This document shows, piece by piece, positions 11,256 to 24,955 of a DNA stretch of 64,000 nucleotides (position 1 is the first letter of the stretch; each line of letters starts with the position of its first letter). Source of the stretch: Siphonodentalium dalli (Eukaryota > Mollusca > Scaphopoda > Gadilida > Siphonodentaliidae); NCBI GenBank assembly GCA_032622095.1, contig CP136061.1, positions 65,413,127 to 65,477,126 of the forward strand, in the 5' to 3' direction. The position numbers and the translations under genes are program-made. Under the pieces are notes generated by a model. That model saw only the letters and a list, made by a program, of their open reading frames with translations. It was not told the origin of the DNA and did no database searches.

Positions 11256-13222
11256 TGTATTTATATGTTTAAACATGTAGCTTGTCAGTTAGTTGCGTTA
11301 ATCGTGCATAGCAAATAGCATGTGAAATTCCAATTGTTAAAAAATGAGGCAAACAACACGAATAATGCTGTACAAAATGTGCACTCCCTTCTCAATGTAA
11401 ACAAATAAGTGAAAACAATTGTCTTTTTCTAGCATCTATGGTGCATATTGCGGACAAAGTAAACTTATTTTATATTTAATATATCTTACAAAGCCACCAT
11501 ACAACATCCTGTTCCTTGCAAGTTGTTCCATATAGGCTTCATTTTGTGTTTTATATCTGTTATAAATCATGATTGGCGTGCAAGAAATCAAAAATAAAAT
11601 GCCCCGCACTCGTTATGAATCAGCATAAACTTTCCGAGTTTTCCATTGTAAATCTCGCATGTTTATGGGGAAGATAGCTATTATCTGAGTTAATATTTAG
11701 ATGTAAATAACATTTCTGGGATTTATACACATGACACAAGCGATTAAATCACAGAATTGAATGCGAGACACCATTTTTTAGATGTTTTTCATCAACATGT
11801 CCTGATATTTTTATGCACCCAGTCAAATTGTGAAGCTTTATATACCATTGGTAAATTGTCTGGCAATCCGATCATTGTTGGTATGTTCTTGTGATGAAAA
11901 ATCGTTCTTGCTGATGTGCCAAAATTCAGATTTAATTACTTGTCAATTCTTGAGGAGAAAAAGACATTAAAAAAACAGAGTATTCTGTGGTATCGAACGG
12001 ACGATAAAATGCCGAACCGGACATCAAAAGAGGAACTGGATTGTATTGATTACAGCCTGTGGTAATAATAATAACATTTACTTCAATAGTGTATTTCTTT
12101 TGGATGAAATTATACCTTTAATACAGGACTCCTACATATAAAATCATCATGGCACCATGTCTAATTTGTTGAAGATTTTTTTTAATTTAATTTTAATTTA
12201 TGTCAAACTGAACCTGACAAGTAATATTTTATTTAAGCCTTTTATTGACGGTGCAGTTAGTAGCAGTACAGATTTAGAGGGTACTAGGGTGTCTAAAAAA
12301 CCGAATAATCATCTACGGGGCATAACATCCAGTGTATAGCCTGCGTTAAATGTGACATTACTGGTTTGATGGTTTAATATTTTTACACAACTGGGAAAGT
12401 TCACAAAAATGTGAAAAATTGGGGTATGTAACATGGTTTTCGTGTTCAGTGAAGACCCACTCTGTGTGTTTGTTTATAGGAAAATAGCCCGATTTATCTT
12501 CCCTGAATTCTGTCATCCGTGCTTGCAAGACTATTTAAATTGCTACACTAGCTTTTTTTCTATTTCAAATATTTCTCAGCTCTAACACATGTAACATAGC
12601 TCAATCAGGTAAAAGAAGCTTATTTCTGACATTCGCTCTGTTAAGGTATGTTTTTTGCTTGAAAATAGTCAATTTTAGTACAAAAATGGGTAATATTGTG
12701 TTGTGTGCAACTCAGCATAGATACAGTAACCCCCTCCCATGTTGGCCAAATCTTGCAAAATCTACCGGAAATTTGGCGAGAACATGGGTTGTCAACAACC
12801 CTCCAAATGAATAATAGCCAAATCCAATATATACTTTTATAACTGATAAGAAAACCCATTTCGTAAAGAATGGGTTAATAGAACGGGGGGAAAAGCCCGA
12901 AATCTCAACTGAACAACAACTGCTATCCTGATACATGGTTGTAAAATAAATCCATTCTGATGTATAATATTAGCTGTGCAAGTGACTGAAAACTACTGGT
13001 TTTATTGCTATTTCTGACTTTTCAGCATTTATACTATCAAACCTAGCATTTGAACATATGCCTCTCTGGCCAGCACAGATGCCTTATGGCATGCGAGGCC
13101 ACCTATGGTGAAAACATTGTATTTCCTAGAGGCTGTGGGTGTTTCATAAAATAAACAAGAGCATCGATAGGGCGTTGCAAAATAAGCCATGGTAATTTCA
13201 AATGAAAGTGTCAATGACACTG
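11256..13222. repeat. Non-coding; second member of the dispersed pair and a second family
   Basis: 12080-12260 is the diverged partner of 8936-9110. The stretch near 12800-12880 ('atacttttataactgataagaaaacccat', 'gtaaagaatgggttaa') reappears near 18360 and 20265, so it belongs to the family clustered at 18300-21452. No gene is visible. Confidence 0.5.
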
Positions 13223-14549
13223 TAGCTCAACTTAGGTAGGGGAATAATTTAATGGTTGACAGTAAATGGAGGAATAGGAAAGGTGCTAATTGAAATGTCT
13301 AACCTGCGCCAAAGGATTTAGTGATGCAAAGAGTAAAATACAAGATGGCTGCTGGCGGCCATGTTTTTTGGCCAATTGACCCCAAAAGGACTCGTTCCCA
13401 TCTACGTGTCATTGTTAACATCCAAGACAAATTTTATGAAGATCTGACCAAAGCTACGACCTACAAATTTCATGATTATCAGACGAACAGTACGACCTGT
13501 AAACCGTGCCAATGGATTGAATTTTGAAATCCAAGATGGCCGCTGGCAGCCATGTTTTTTTGCCGAATGACCCCAAAATTACTCGTTCCCATCTACATGT
13601 CAATGTCAACATCCATGACAAATTTCATGACCATCTGACCAAAGGTACGACCTGTACCGTAGCCCGCAATAAAGGATTTAGTCATGCAGAGTAAAATCCA
13701 AGATAGCTGCTGGCGGCCATGTTTTTTGGCCGAACGACCCCAAAATCACTCGTTCCCATCTACATGTCATTATTAACATCCATGAAAAATTTCATGATGA
13801 TCAGACGAACAGTACGACCTGTAGCCCGCGCCAATGGATTGAATCTTGAAATCCAAGATGGCTGCCAGCGGCCATGTTTTTTGGCCGAATGACCCCAAAA
13901 TGACTTATTCCCATTTACATGTCAATGTCAACATTCATGACAAATTTCATAAAGGTTAGACCAAGGTACGACCTGTAGCCCGCGCCAAAGGATTTAGTCA
14001 TGCAAAGAGTAAAATCCAAGATGGCTGCTGGTGGCCATGTTTTTCGGTTGGACGACCCCAAGATGACTCGTTCCCATCTAGATGTCATTGTTAACATCCA
14101 TGACAAATTTCATGATGTTCCGATCAAAGCTACGACCTGTAGCCCGCGCCAAAGGATTTAGTCATGCAAAGAGTAAAATCCAAGATGGCTGCTGGCAGCC
14201 ATGTTTTTTGGCCGAACGACCCCAAAATCACTCGTTCCCATCTACATGTCATTATTAACATCAATGACAAATTTCATGATGATCAGACGAAAAGTACGAC
14301 TTGTAGCCCGCGCCAATGGATTGAATCTTGAAATCCAAGATGGCTGCCAGCGGCCATGTTTTTTGGCCGAATGACCCCAAAATGACACGTTCCCATCTAC
14401 ATGTCAATGTCAACATTCATGACAAATTTCATAAAGATCAGACCAAAGGTACGACCTGTAGCCCGCGCCAAAGGAAATTGTTGACGGACACACGGACGAC
14501 GGACGCCAAACCATGGCAATAGCTCAAACTTAAAAAGTAAGTTGAGCTA
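13223..14549. repeat. CCAAGATGGC tandem array bounded by inverted TAGCTCAACTTA
   Basis: The block starts TAGCTCAACTTA at 13223-13234 and ends with its reverse complement at 14538-14549, which suggests the termini of one element. Inside, a unit of about 150-190 bp repeats about seven times, with the landmark CCAAGATGGC near 13341, 13531, 13698, 13852, 14017, 14180 and 14334. Units alternate in two types: 'aaaggatttagtcatgcaaagag' before the landmark, or 'aatggattgaatcttgaaat'. The real period is therefore a dimer of about 320 bp. No target duplication is evident. Open frames here are products of the repeat. Confidence 0.85.
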
Positions 14550-14930
14550 AAAAGGACCATAATTCTGTTGAAAATTGGCGGGCAGAACCCAAATTTGAAT
14601 TTCACCTGTATTTTGAACTAGTAAACTCACATACCAAATTTCATTCCATTCAGTTCAGACTTACTAAAGTTATCATCCGGAAACGAAAACAATTGAGTGC
14701 AAATTCCAACAAAAATGGCCGCAACTCTAATGAAAATTAACAGGCGGAATCCAAATATGAATTTGACCTGTATTTTATGGTAGTAAACCCACATTCCAAA
14801 TTTCATTCCATTCAGTTCAGACCTACTAAAGTTATCATCTGGAAATGGGGAAAAAGTGTACGGACGGATGCAAGCTAAGTTGGACGGATGGACCTTTTTC
14901 AAAACAGGCATATAAAAATAAAAAGAGAAA
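14550..14930. repeat. 162-bp tandem repeat of the 'taactctg' type
   Basis: Two units are seen: TTTCATTCCATTCAGTTCAG occurs near 14640 and again near 14802, 162 bp apart. The array ends in a tract with GTACGGACGGATG. The array at 24960-25380 has the same layout and the same 162-bp spacing. Confidence 0.75.
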
Positions 14931-17830
14931 TAGTAATTTCCAAGATGGATGCTGGTGGCCATTTTTTTTCAACGAATTTCGGTCAAAATAGGAGGCTCCC
15001 ATCTAGAGGTCATCCCGAAGATTCATATGAAGTTTGATGATCATCAGAAGAGGAATGTGGTTTGCAGGGTGTGCCAAAGGATTTAGTCAAGCAAAGAGTA
15101 AACTCCAAACTAACTATCCGCACCATGTTTTTCATTTGGTAGCTCCCATCCAGAAGTGATTCTAAACATGCCTGTAAATTTTCAAATCAATTCTCCAATA
15201 AATGCGGGATCCGGGGTACATGTGCCGATGGATTCAAATTTGAAATCCAAGATGGCTGCTGGCGGCCATGTTTTTCAACAAATTTCAGTCAAAATAGGAG
15301 GCTCCCATCTATATGTCACCCTGAAGATCCATATGACGTTTCGTGATGATCAGATGAGGGATGTGGTCTGCCGGGGGTGCCTAAGGATTTAGTAATGAAA
15401 TAAGTAAAATCCAAGATGGCTGCCAGCAGCCCTGTTTCTTAATCAAAAATCGTTCAAATTCGATAGCTCCCATCTACATGTGATAACAATCGTGCCTGCA
15501 AAATTAAATGAAAGTGTCAACTTGGAAAGGGAATAATTTAATGTATTACAGTCAATGGAGCGATTAGGAATGTGGAAAGTTGAATGTCTAATACTAGTTT
15601 ATAGACATGAAGAGAAAAGTAAAATCAAAGATGGCTGCTGGCGGCCATGTTTTTGGCCGAATGACCCCAAAATGATTGTATCCCATCTACATGTCATCGT
15701 TAACATCCACGATCAGACTAAAGGTACGACCTGTAGTCCATGTTAAAGAATTTAGTCATACAAAGAGTAAAATCCAAGATGGCTGCTGGCGAGCATGTTT
15801 TTTGGCCGAATGACCCCAAAATTACTCGTTCCCATCTACATGTCAATATTAACATCCATGACAAATTTTAATGATGATCAGACGAAGAGTATGACCTGTG
15901 GCCCATGCTAATGGATTAAATTTTGAAATCCAAAATGGCCGCGGGTGGCCATGTTTTTTGTCCGAATGACCCCAAAATGACTCGTTCGCATCTACATTCC
16001 AATTTCAACAGCCATGACAAATTTTATAATGATCAGACTAAAGGTACGACCTGTAGTCCGTGCTAAAGGATTTAGTCATACAAAGAGTAAAATCCAAGAT
16101 GGCTGCTGGCGGCCATGTTTTTTGGCCGAATGACCCCAAAATAACTCGTTCCCATCTACATGTCATTATTAACATTCTTGACAAATTTTATGATGATCAG
16201 ACTAAAAGTAAGACCTGTAGCCCGTGCTAAAGGATTTAGTCATACAAAGAGTAACATCCAAGATGGCTGCTGGTGACCATGTTTTTTGGCCGAATGACCC
16301 CAAAATTACTCGTTCCCATCTACATGTCAATATTATCATCCATGACAAATTTCATGATGATCAGACAAACAGTACGGCCTGTAGCCCGTGCTAATGGATT
16401 GAATTTTGTAATCCCAAGATGGCCACTGGCGGCCATGTTTTTTTTCCGAATGACCTCAAAATTAATCATTCTGGTCTAAATGTTGATGTCAACAGCTATG
16501 ACAAATTTCATAATGATCCGACCAAAGGTACGACCTATAGACTGCATTGTTGACGCCTTACGTACAAATGTACACACACACACACGGACGACGGACGACA
16601 AAGCCATGGCAATAGCTCAAACTTTACAAAGTAAAGTTGAGCTAAAAATGATATGGCCATAAATACAGGCTGTAGGGTGTGCCGAGAGATTCAAATTTGA
16701 AATCCAAGATGGCCGCTGTCGGCCATGTTTTAATCGAAATTCGGAAAAATTTGATAGCTCCCATCTATAGGTCACCCTGAAGCTACATATTGAGTTTGGT
16801 GAAGATCAGATAAGGGATGCAGCCTGAAGGGTGTGCCGAAGGAAATTGTTGATGCACGGACGGACGGATGCTACAACGCACAGACGACGGAAGCCAACCC
16901 ATGGCAATAGCTCAAACTTTACATTGTAAAGTTGAGCTAAAAATAATCTAGCCATAAATATGGGCTGTAGGGTGTGCCAATGGATTCAAATTTGAAATCC
17001 ATGATGGCTGCTGGTGGCCATATTTTTCATCGAAATTTGGAAAAATTTGTTAGCTTCCATCTACAGGTCACCCTGAAGCTACATACAAAGTTTGGTGAAG
17101 ATCATATCAGGGATGCGGCCTGTAGGGTGTACCGAAAGAAATTGATGATGCACTGATGCTCGCATGACGGACGACAACCCATGGCCCGTGTGAAAGCCCA
17201 GTTTCTCGGATTCAACTCACATATTTCAAATCCCTAACAATCATCATGGAAGATAAATGCCTCAGAAACACAATTTCACTCTTATGAAGGAGTAACAAGC
17301 CTTGATATTATCAATGAAAACTCTCCAATTCCTGACAGTGGTGTGCAGCAATGAAACTGTCAATGACACTGTAGCTCAACTTGGAGATGGGATAATGTCA
17401 TACAATAGTCAGAGAAGGAATTGGAAAGTTGAAAAGTTTAATACCAGGGGTCAACCCGAAGAACCATATGATAAAAAATGTATTTATTCATGCAAATAGT
17501 AAAATCCAAGATGGATGCTGGCTGTTTTCATCGAAAATAATTAAAATTTAATAGCTCCCATCTAGAATTGATCCTAAATATACCTGTAAATTATTTATTT
17601 TTTTAATCTGAAATTAAAAACAAAAATTATCCAATAAATGTGGGCTGCAGGGTGTGCCGATGGATTCAAATGTCAAATCCAAGATTGCTGCTGGCAGCCA
17701 TGTTTAACAAATTTCAGAAATAATTGATGGCTCCAATCTAGAGGTCCATATTAAGTTTGGTGACTAACAAATGAGGAAAGTGGTCTGGAGGGTGCTAATT
17801 TGGACAATCATTCAAATAGTTTCATATATT
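14931..17830. repeat. Further CCAAGATGGC repeat copies
   Basis: The array continues, more diverged, with landmarks near 14940, 15247, 15412, 15628, 15775, 16097, 16258, 16704, 16996, 17507 and 17680. Several sub-blocks end in a tract of the type 'ggacgacggac' followed by 'ccatggcaatagctcaaact' and AAAGTTGAGCTA (near 16635 and 16925). A fresh TAGCTCAACTT start is seen near 17373. A short (AC)n tract lies near 16570. This reads as several partly overlapping copies of one mobile family. Confidence 0.8.
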
Positions 17831-18299
17831 CTGTAAAAATTGTTGATTAACATGAATGTTGCAACAATAAGGGGATGTTTTCCATGACTGGAGCTTCCTG
17901 AAATTTTGCGAAAACTGTGGCAAAGTATTCTCTTATATATGCGAGTCACTAATAATGAGCCTCGGATATATCAGAGAATACATATGTTGCGCATCTTCAA
18001 TGTGACGAGAAAGGGTCAATAACTCAAAAATATAAAACATAAAACATTTCTATGTCGAACAAATGGTAATAACTCCGCCAAAATGACTCCAGCAGGTTCA
18101 CATATTGGTTGACATTTGTGACAAGTTTAAAAAAATTGATTGAAAAATTAAGAAATTCAGGCTCGGACAAAATATGCCTCCTAGGATGTACACGATTCTA
18201 TGTCGAAAAATGGCAATAACTCTGCCGAATTGAGTCTGACCGAACTCAAAATTGCAAGTGCCTCGGACGCCGCATGCACGCACACACACACACAAGGGT
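17831..18299. repeat. 'CTCGGACAAAAT' dispersed repeat
   Basis: This holds the phrase CAGGCTCGGACAAAATATG and 'aataactctgccgaattgag', ending in an (AC)n run near 18280-18293. It is related to the copies at 1880-2140. No gene is visible. Confidence 0.55.
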
Positions 18300-21200
18300 C
18301 ATTACTATAGTCCTCGGGCGGAATGTCGGGAAACAATAAGAGGCCATTCCAATATACAAATATACTTTTATAACTGGATGGGAGACTCAATTTAGTAAAG
18401 AATTAAGCATTTTTTTTTCATAACTCTCCCCTTGGGACACAAGCACTTTATATAAATAGTGTATTTCTACAGTTCAAAAAGAATAAAATGTATCCACAGC
18501 ATCAAATCAGGCAGCAATTTAAAAGCAATATATGCTGGGAATATGTCAATTAGTTATTGTGTATGGGTTTTTGTGTCTCAGGGGGACCCCAGAGAATGAT
18601 TAATCACTATTACATGATCAGGTTCCCTCTACAAGGCACCAATCAATTACATAAAGACAATTTAATAATGACAATCTCCTGTAACCTAGTGAATTGATAC
18701 TGAAACTAGTGGTGTGCCTTACTTCAAGTCATTTGTGGAATGACCATCGCATGGTGTGCCTTACCTCAACTTAATGTCATTTGTGGAATGACCCTCGCAT
18801 GGTGAAATCCAGGTTTGCTCCCGCAAATGACCCTCACATATCCCATATATAGTTGATTCAGCTGAAAAATATTTAAATTTTTGTTTTAATTTGTGATTCT
18901 AATATTTCAATTGCAGGCTGACAGCTTGGAGGAAGAGGATTCATAAACAAGCCTCAGTGATTTCTCCATTAGTTATTACTGAATCTTATTCATTATCCAT
19001 AGGGAACAACTCTATCTTCTATTTTACTGGGATCCACTTCATTGAAACTGCACAGGATTATTTTTACATTCAATTTCATTGTTGTTGCAAGGCAGCTCTT
19101 TCAGAAGATGTGTTCGTCAATTGGGGAGGTGCATATTTTCAAAATGTGGCAACAATATGGTGTTTAAAAGGCTAGAAGTTTGGAAATTTTGAGTTATCTT
19201 TTCTGAAAATTTCAACTCAAGAATGGGGTGCAAATGTAGTTTTCCCAGAGTTGGAATTTTGGTCTACATTGAATGGGGTGACTCTACAAGGGAGGGGGTG
19301 CCATTGGAAATTCCAATAAGCCTCCTATAACCTAATGTATTGATACTGAAACTAGTGGAGTGCCTTACCTCAAGTCATTTGTGGAATGACCCTCGCATGG
19401 TGTAATCCACATTTGCTGGTGCAAATGACCTGAGTAGATGCTAGTGCCCTCACATATAACATAGGTGATTTAGCTGAAAAATATTTTGAATTTTTATGTT
19501 AATTTGTGGTTCCAATATTTCAATTGGAGGCTGACAGCTTGGAGGAGATGATACATAAACAATCCTCAGTGATCTCTCCATTAGTTATTACTGTTCATGT
19601 ATTTGTAAGATCTGAATTATATTCATTACACATGGGAAACAACTCTGTCTTCTATTTTACTGCGATCCACTTCATTGAAACTGGACTTTATCTTTTCTCC
19701 ATACACAGAATTGTTTAACATTCTTTAATTGTATTGTTATTGCAAGGCCGTACCCAGCTTTTTCAGAAGATGGGTTCGTCAATTGATGCCACGATGCGCA
19801 TATTTTCAAAATATTGCAACAATAGGGGATGCTTAAAAGGGTAGAAGTTTTGAGTTATCTTTTCTGAAAATTTCAACTCAAGGAGAGGGTGCAAATGTAG
19901 TCTCCCAGAGTTGGAATTTTGGTCTACAATGGATGGGGTGCCTCTACAAGGGAGGGGGTGTCTGGAAAAGGGTGCGGATGCATCAAAAAGGGAGGGGTGC
20001 CTTTACATGGGAGGGGGTGTCTCGAAAAGGGAAGGGAGGCCTCTACAAGGGAGTGGGTGCCTCTAAAAGGGAGGGGCTGCCTCTACAAGGGAGGGTTGCC
20101 ATTGGAAATTCCATGTTGGGACACCCCCCTTTAACGTACCTCTTACTGAAACCACGTTATTGGGCATCGGAATGAGTAAGTTTTCAAATTAAGTAGTACA
20201 TTATTATCATATTATTTCTTGAACATCCCTCTTGATGAATAATAGGCCATTCAAATATACATGTACATGTATACTTTTATATCTGGATGTGAGAATCCAT
20301 TTAGTTAAGAATTAAGGGTTAAGCTAGCATTTTTTTCATATCACTACCCCTGGGACAGGAGCACTTTATATAAATAGTGCATTTCTACAGTTCAAAAAGA
20401 ATAAACACAAATCAGGCAGCAATTTAAAAGCAATATATTCTGAGAACATGTCAATTAATTATTGTGTATGGGTTTTTGTGTTTCAGTGATATCAGGGGGA
20501 CCCCAGAGAATGATTAATCACTATTACATGATCAGGTTTCCTCTACAAGGCACCAATCAATTACATAAATCCAATTTAATAATGACAATCTCCTGTAACC
20601 TAGTGTCTGTAGTATTACTGAAACTAATGGTGTGCCTTACCTCAAGTCAATTTGTGGAATGACCCTCGCATGGTGAAATCCAGGTTTGCTGCCACAAATG
20701 ACCCTCACGTATCATCTATAGGTGATTCAGCTGAAAAATATTTTGAATTTTTATTTTAATTTGTGGTTCCAATATTTCAATTGGAGGCTGACAGCTTGGA
20801 GGAGATGATACACAAACAAGCCTCAGTGATTTCTCCATTAGTTATTACTGTTCATGTATTTGTAAGATCTGAATCTTATTCATTATCCAGAGGGAACAAC
20901 TCTATCTTCTATTATACTGCAATCCACTTCATTGAAACTGCACTTTATCTTTTCTACATACTTGGAGATTTATATACATGCTATTTCATTGTTATTGCTA
21001 TGGCGTACCCAGCATTTTCAGAAGATGGATTCGTCAATTGGGGAGGTGCATATTTTCAAAATTTTGCAACAATATGATGTTTAAAAGGATAGAAATTTGG
21101 AAATTTTGAGTTATCTTTTCGGAAAATTTCGACTCCAGGAAGGGGTGGAAATGTAGTTTCCCCCCCCATAGTAATGAATAAAGGGTTAAGCTAGCATTTT

Positions 21201-21452
21201 ATTCACATCACTTCCCCTGGGATACAGGAACTATAAATAGTGCATTTTTACTGTTCAAAAAGAATCAAATGTATCCACAGCATCAAATCAGGCACCAATG
21301 TAAAAGCAAAATATTCTGAGAACATGTCAATCAATTATTGTGTATGGGTTTGTGTTTCAGTGATATCAGGGGGACCCCAGAGAATGATTAATCACTATTA
21401 CATGATCAGGTTCCGGCTACAAGGACCAATCAATTACATAAAGACAATTTAA
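18300..21452. repeat. Cluster of a dispersed repeat family (three copies plus a split fourth)
   Basis: Shared landmarks show repeated copies. AGAGAATGATTAATCACTAT occurs near 18591, 20505 and 21379. CTGACAGCTTGGAGGA occurs near 18919, 19531 and 20788. 'gtgccttacctcaagtca' and 'gtggaatgaccctcgcatgg' occur several times. One frame around 20763-21077 reads as a 104-residue peptide that recurs in part at 19506-19718 and 38800-39012; it has no family that I recognise and is probably carried by the repeat. The last copy stops at 21452 and resumes at 38570, split by the 17.1-kb insertion. Confidence 0.8.
19925..20105. repeat. Short G-rich minisatellite (about 22-26 bp units)
   Basis: Units close to GGTGCCTCTACAAGGGAGGG repeat about seven times with variable spacing. 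The array lies inside one copy of the dispersed family; one such unit also appears near 19275. Confidence 0.8.
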
Positions 21453-21691
21453 AGATACAGATGGCCTTCGCCGTGGTATTGCTGTTAAAATAGTCATATA
21501 CTTTAAAACCACTGTAAACAGAAAGAATATTAAAATATAGACAGATTTTGTTCTTATACCACATACCAATATACCAATCATAAATATCGCATAAATAGCA
21601 TGTTATCGTCAAGATTATATGCAGTGTTAGTAAACAAAAGCCATGTTACAGCTATGCTCCAATTAATCGACCCCTTTAACGAGGTTATGGC

Positions 21692-21930
21692 CGGTCATGA
21701 CCGCGGTCATACCGCCACTACACCGCGGTCATGCGGTAGTACATCGCGGCCATGCGGTAGTACACCGCGGTCATGCGGTAGTACACCGCGGTCATGCGGT
21801 AGTACACCACGGTCATACGGTAGTACACCGCAATGCGCGGTGCCACGCAGTATCTGACCACGGTATCTAGTCCGTTACCGGCGTACACCGCGGTAGTATT
21901 TTCTGCGACCGCCTTACACCGCGGTCATTC
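21692..21930. repeat. 21-bp minisatellite (ACACCGCGGTCATGCGGTAGT type), left subterminal
   Basis: About ten units of a 21-bp, GC-rich repeat are present; each holds the palindrome ACCGCGGT. It is far richer in GC than its surroundings. It starts within 50 bp of the left end of the 16.5-kb element and its mirror is at 37870-38135. Confidence 0.92.
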
Positions 21931-24900
21931 CCTGTGTCAACCGTGTTCGAATAATCTGCCGATAAAAATCTGCTTTTTTTTTCTTTTGGAAGACTCGAGG
22001 TAAGAATTTTGATCTGTCTTGTTCAGGTTGGCCTATAATTTGCTCAATATATTAAGAAACTGACCTTACATTCATTCCTCGCGCCAAACTAAATTTATTT
22101 TAGAGCACTGACGTCTTCAATGGTTGACGTCCCCACGTAATTCCTTGAGCCAAATGATTTTTGTGTCGGTGATATGTGCACATGGCGATCGCATAATTAT
22201 CTTGCTCGAACCGAAAAGCCATTTTAATTCTTAATCGCGCACGCCTGAGTTAGACAAATTTTTTTATGCTCCTTATCCATATACCATATCACAAATAAAC
22301 AGACGCTCTTTATTTGGCACGCTTAAGGAAATCGGGACCGTGGTAAATTAGAACCGATTTATTTTCAATTTCAGATTAATATTTTCCATGCGCAATATGT
22401 CAGTCTATTGTCAGATAATTTACAATGCTTAGTTGCGATACGGACGCTAGGTTTTACTGTGGTTTAAACTTACACAGCGGTAGTGGACCCAAATAAGTTT
22501 CAGCGATTATTTTTCTCCGATATAGTATCTTTTTTGGTGATATTGTGTTTACAAACGACAGATCTATGAGAATATGTCAAAGCCGCTCAAACAAATGAGG
22601 CCGAACGTCGTATATTCGGTAACACCACAAGATGCCGACTCAGACAGTGGTTTGAGCAATTATTTCACTTAAAAAATAAGTTTTCCCGATCATGTCGTAT
22701 ATCGACGTGTTGACAAAAGAAGGATTTACAAGAAAATAATAAAATCAGTTGGTACGTTCACCAACACCTCGTAGCTCCTGACACGAACGCGGCGAAGCCA
22801 ATCTCCAACTTACGAATATTCAAAATATACTTAGTGTTTAACCAATTTCTAATCAGATTTCTCAATTTCGTAAACCACGTAATTAGGCCGTCACGATTCC
22901 AAAGTGAAATTCTTCATATATATAACGTTTCTTATGCATAAACAGATAAATCAGGAATGACAAAACTGTCGCAATGCACCATGCGTAACGTTACGTAACA
23001 CATCCAGTGGTCAGATTCAGATAGCTGAATGGTATTGCTGGCAAGGGTAATCACACCAGTGGTTGCTAGGAGACAATGTGTCTGCATAAAATATTAAGGT
23101 TTATCAGCGCTTGTGCTCATGTTGTGACTAGACGAAACAGTCTCCTTGATGCTCATTCATTTGCATATTGATTTTTTTTTTTAAAGAAGAATGTTTTTTA
23201 ATTTATTTTTTAATGTGTTTAGATTGAATTTCTTGCTCATTTTAACATTTTACCGAAGTTATATTCATAAAATATCCGGAAACTTCCCCTTTTAACATCA
23301 GTTATAATGTTCCACAGTCTGTATTGAACATATCGAAATGTACACCGAATAACCACGTTTCTACGAAATAGAAAACATGAATATATTAAAACTAATCATG
23401 CATATATATGTATCATGCAAACATTATCAGGAACGGATTTGGCAGGGAAACTGACCACATGGAACGCTTGCCATGTCTCAACATGTGACAATGATGCAAC
23501 CAACTTGAAGTTACCTTTACAGCTAACTTAAATTTATGAAATTTATAACCACAAGAGAACGTAATGACATTAAAACATTTTAAAAATCCCCAGCATAAGT
23601 CATAAAGAACAGGAATATGATCATTGTAACAAATTTTGCATGAACGATATCTGACCAATAACACCCAGCTATACTTCCAAAGAGAAATGATTACGTCACC
23701 ATTAGTCTATTTATATGAATCACGTGCGACAGACTGTGTGGCAATTTGTGACAGTCTGTTGCTAAACTAAATTCTTTGCGTGAGTGATTGCTTATTGTCA
23801 CTTTCTCTGCGAGTGTTATATCATTCTGGATCAAAGGTCGTTTGTATAATTGGGTTCACAGAATTGACTCCGGCTAAACAAGTTGAAAGTTGAGCTCATC
23901 TAGCGGAACGCGATCTGTGCACATGTACAGAACACATGTAGACATCCATTTACCCTACAGGAAATAAACTTACCCTACAATTTATTCAACAGAATGAATC
24001 AATAAAAAGCGTTTAAGCGTTTATTCCTCCTATAATTATAAGATTGATATAAACGATACATTAAGTATCCCGTGTATTTTTAATACTCCAAACATGAAAA
24101 GTTATCCCGACATTCATAATAATTCCTTTGAGATTCACGAATCGCATTACCATTGCGGTGTATATATGCACATATATAGCGCTCAATCGAATGGACCATA
24201 TGCATTTAGTGATATGAATAATTTTTTGTGCTAGAAACCTGTACTTTTCGCACTATATAATTGTGGAGGCGACAGTTTGTCACACATAGTATTTGCATTG
24301 CTATTGCAGATAGAAAACACGGCGCCCAATATAATAAATATAATTTCATGTAACATTTAATGATGCATCCCGAGACCCTCTGGTCGCGTCTTTGGGAATA
24401 ATTGCGTTAATCTTTTTTCAGTTCCTATATACTCGCGATCGAATTACATATACATTCAAATTATATCTACCGACATGGACGTAAAATCGGGTCTGATTTC
24501 GTGTTTTGTTTTTGTTTTTCGGGTGTACAAAAAACTTTTGCTCGATCATAATATTCTGAACATAAAATGTCCACATTGGAGTTGTGCATAGAGCCTGTGA
24601 AGGAACAACGAATGTTTCACTCCAGTGACTAATCTAGCATTATATATGTAATCAATGGGGCGAGTAGACGAAATCCGTATTGTATACTATAGCTGCAGAT
24701 GAATTAGGTAAGGAAGAAATGTGGCATGTTATACAAGAGTCAGTATACTTTGAGATATTTTTATTGTTCTGCGTGTACCATGACAAATTATAACAAGTGC
24801 ACCGCTGGGCGGAGGTAACGCCCCCGACTGTACAATCAGAGAGGATTTTTCTTATTTTTGTGCAAATGCTTATTAAATGGCACTTTGTAAAGTTATGTTA

Positions 24901-24955
24901 TTCATGAGTAAACAATCCAAAATCAAGTTATCATCTGGAAACCAAAAAAAGTAGC
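21931..24955. other. Non-coding interior of the 16.5-kb element
   Basis: There is no repeat family or gene I can name with confidence. Near 22575-22676 a frame starting MSKPLKQMRPNVVYS and rich in Asp/Ser (DADSDSGLS) ends at a TAA after 33 codons; just beyond, another frame reads FPDHVVYRRVDKRRIYKK. These could be remnants of a transposase start. ACGCTCTTTATT occurs at 22303. Everything else appears to be plain AT-rich DNA. Confidence 0.4.

Noticed and set aside
21692-21930. CRISPR-like regular repeats
   Set aside because: The 21-bp units are contiguous with no unique spacers, the setting is eukaryotic, and no cas genes are present. The same holds for the arrays at 4019-7590 and 37870-38140.
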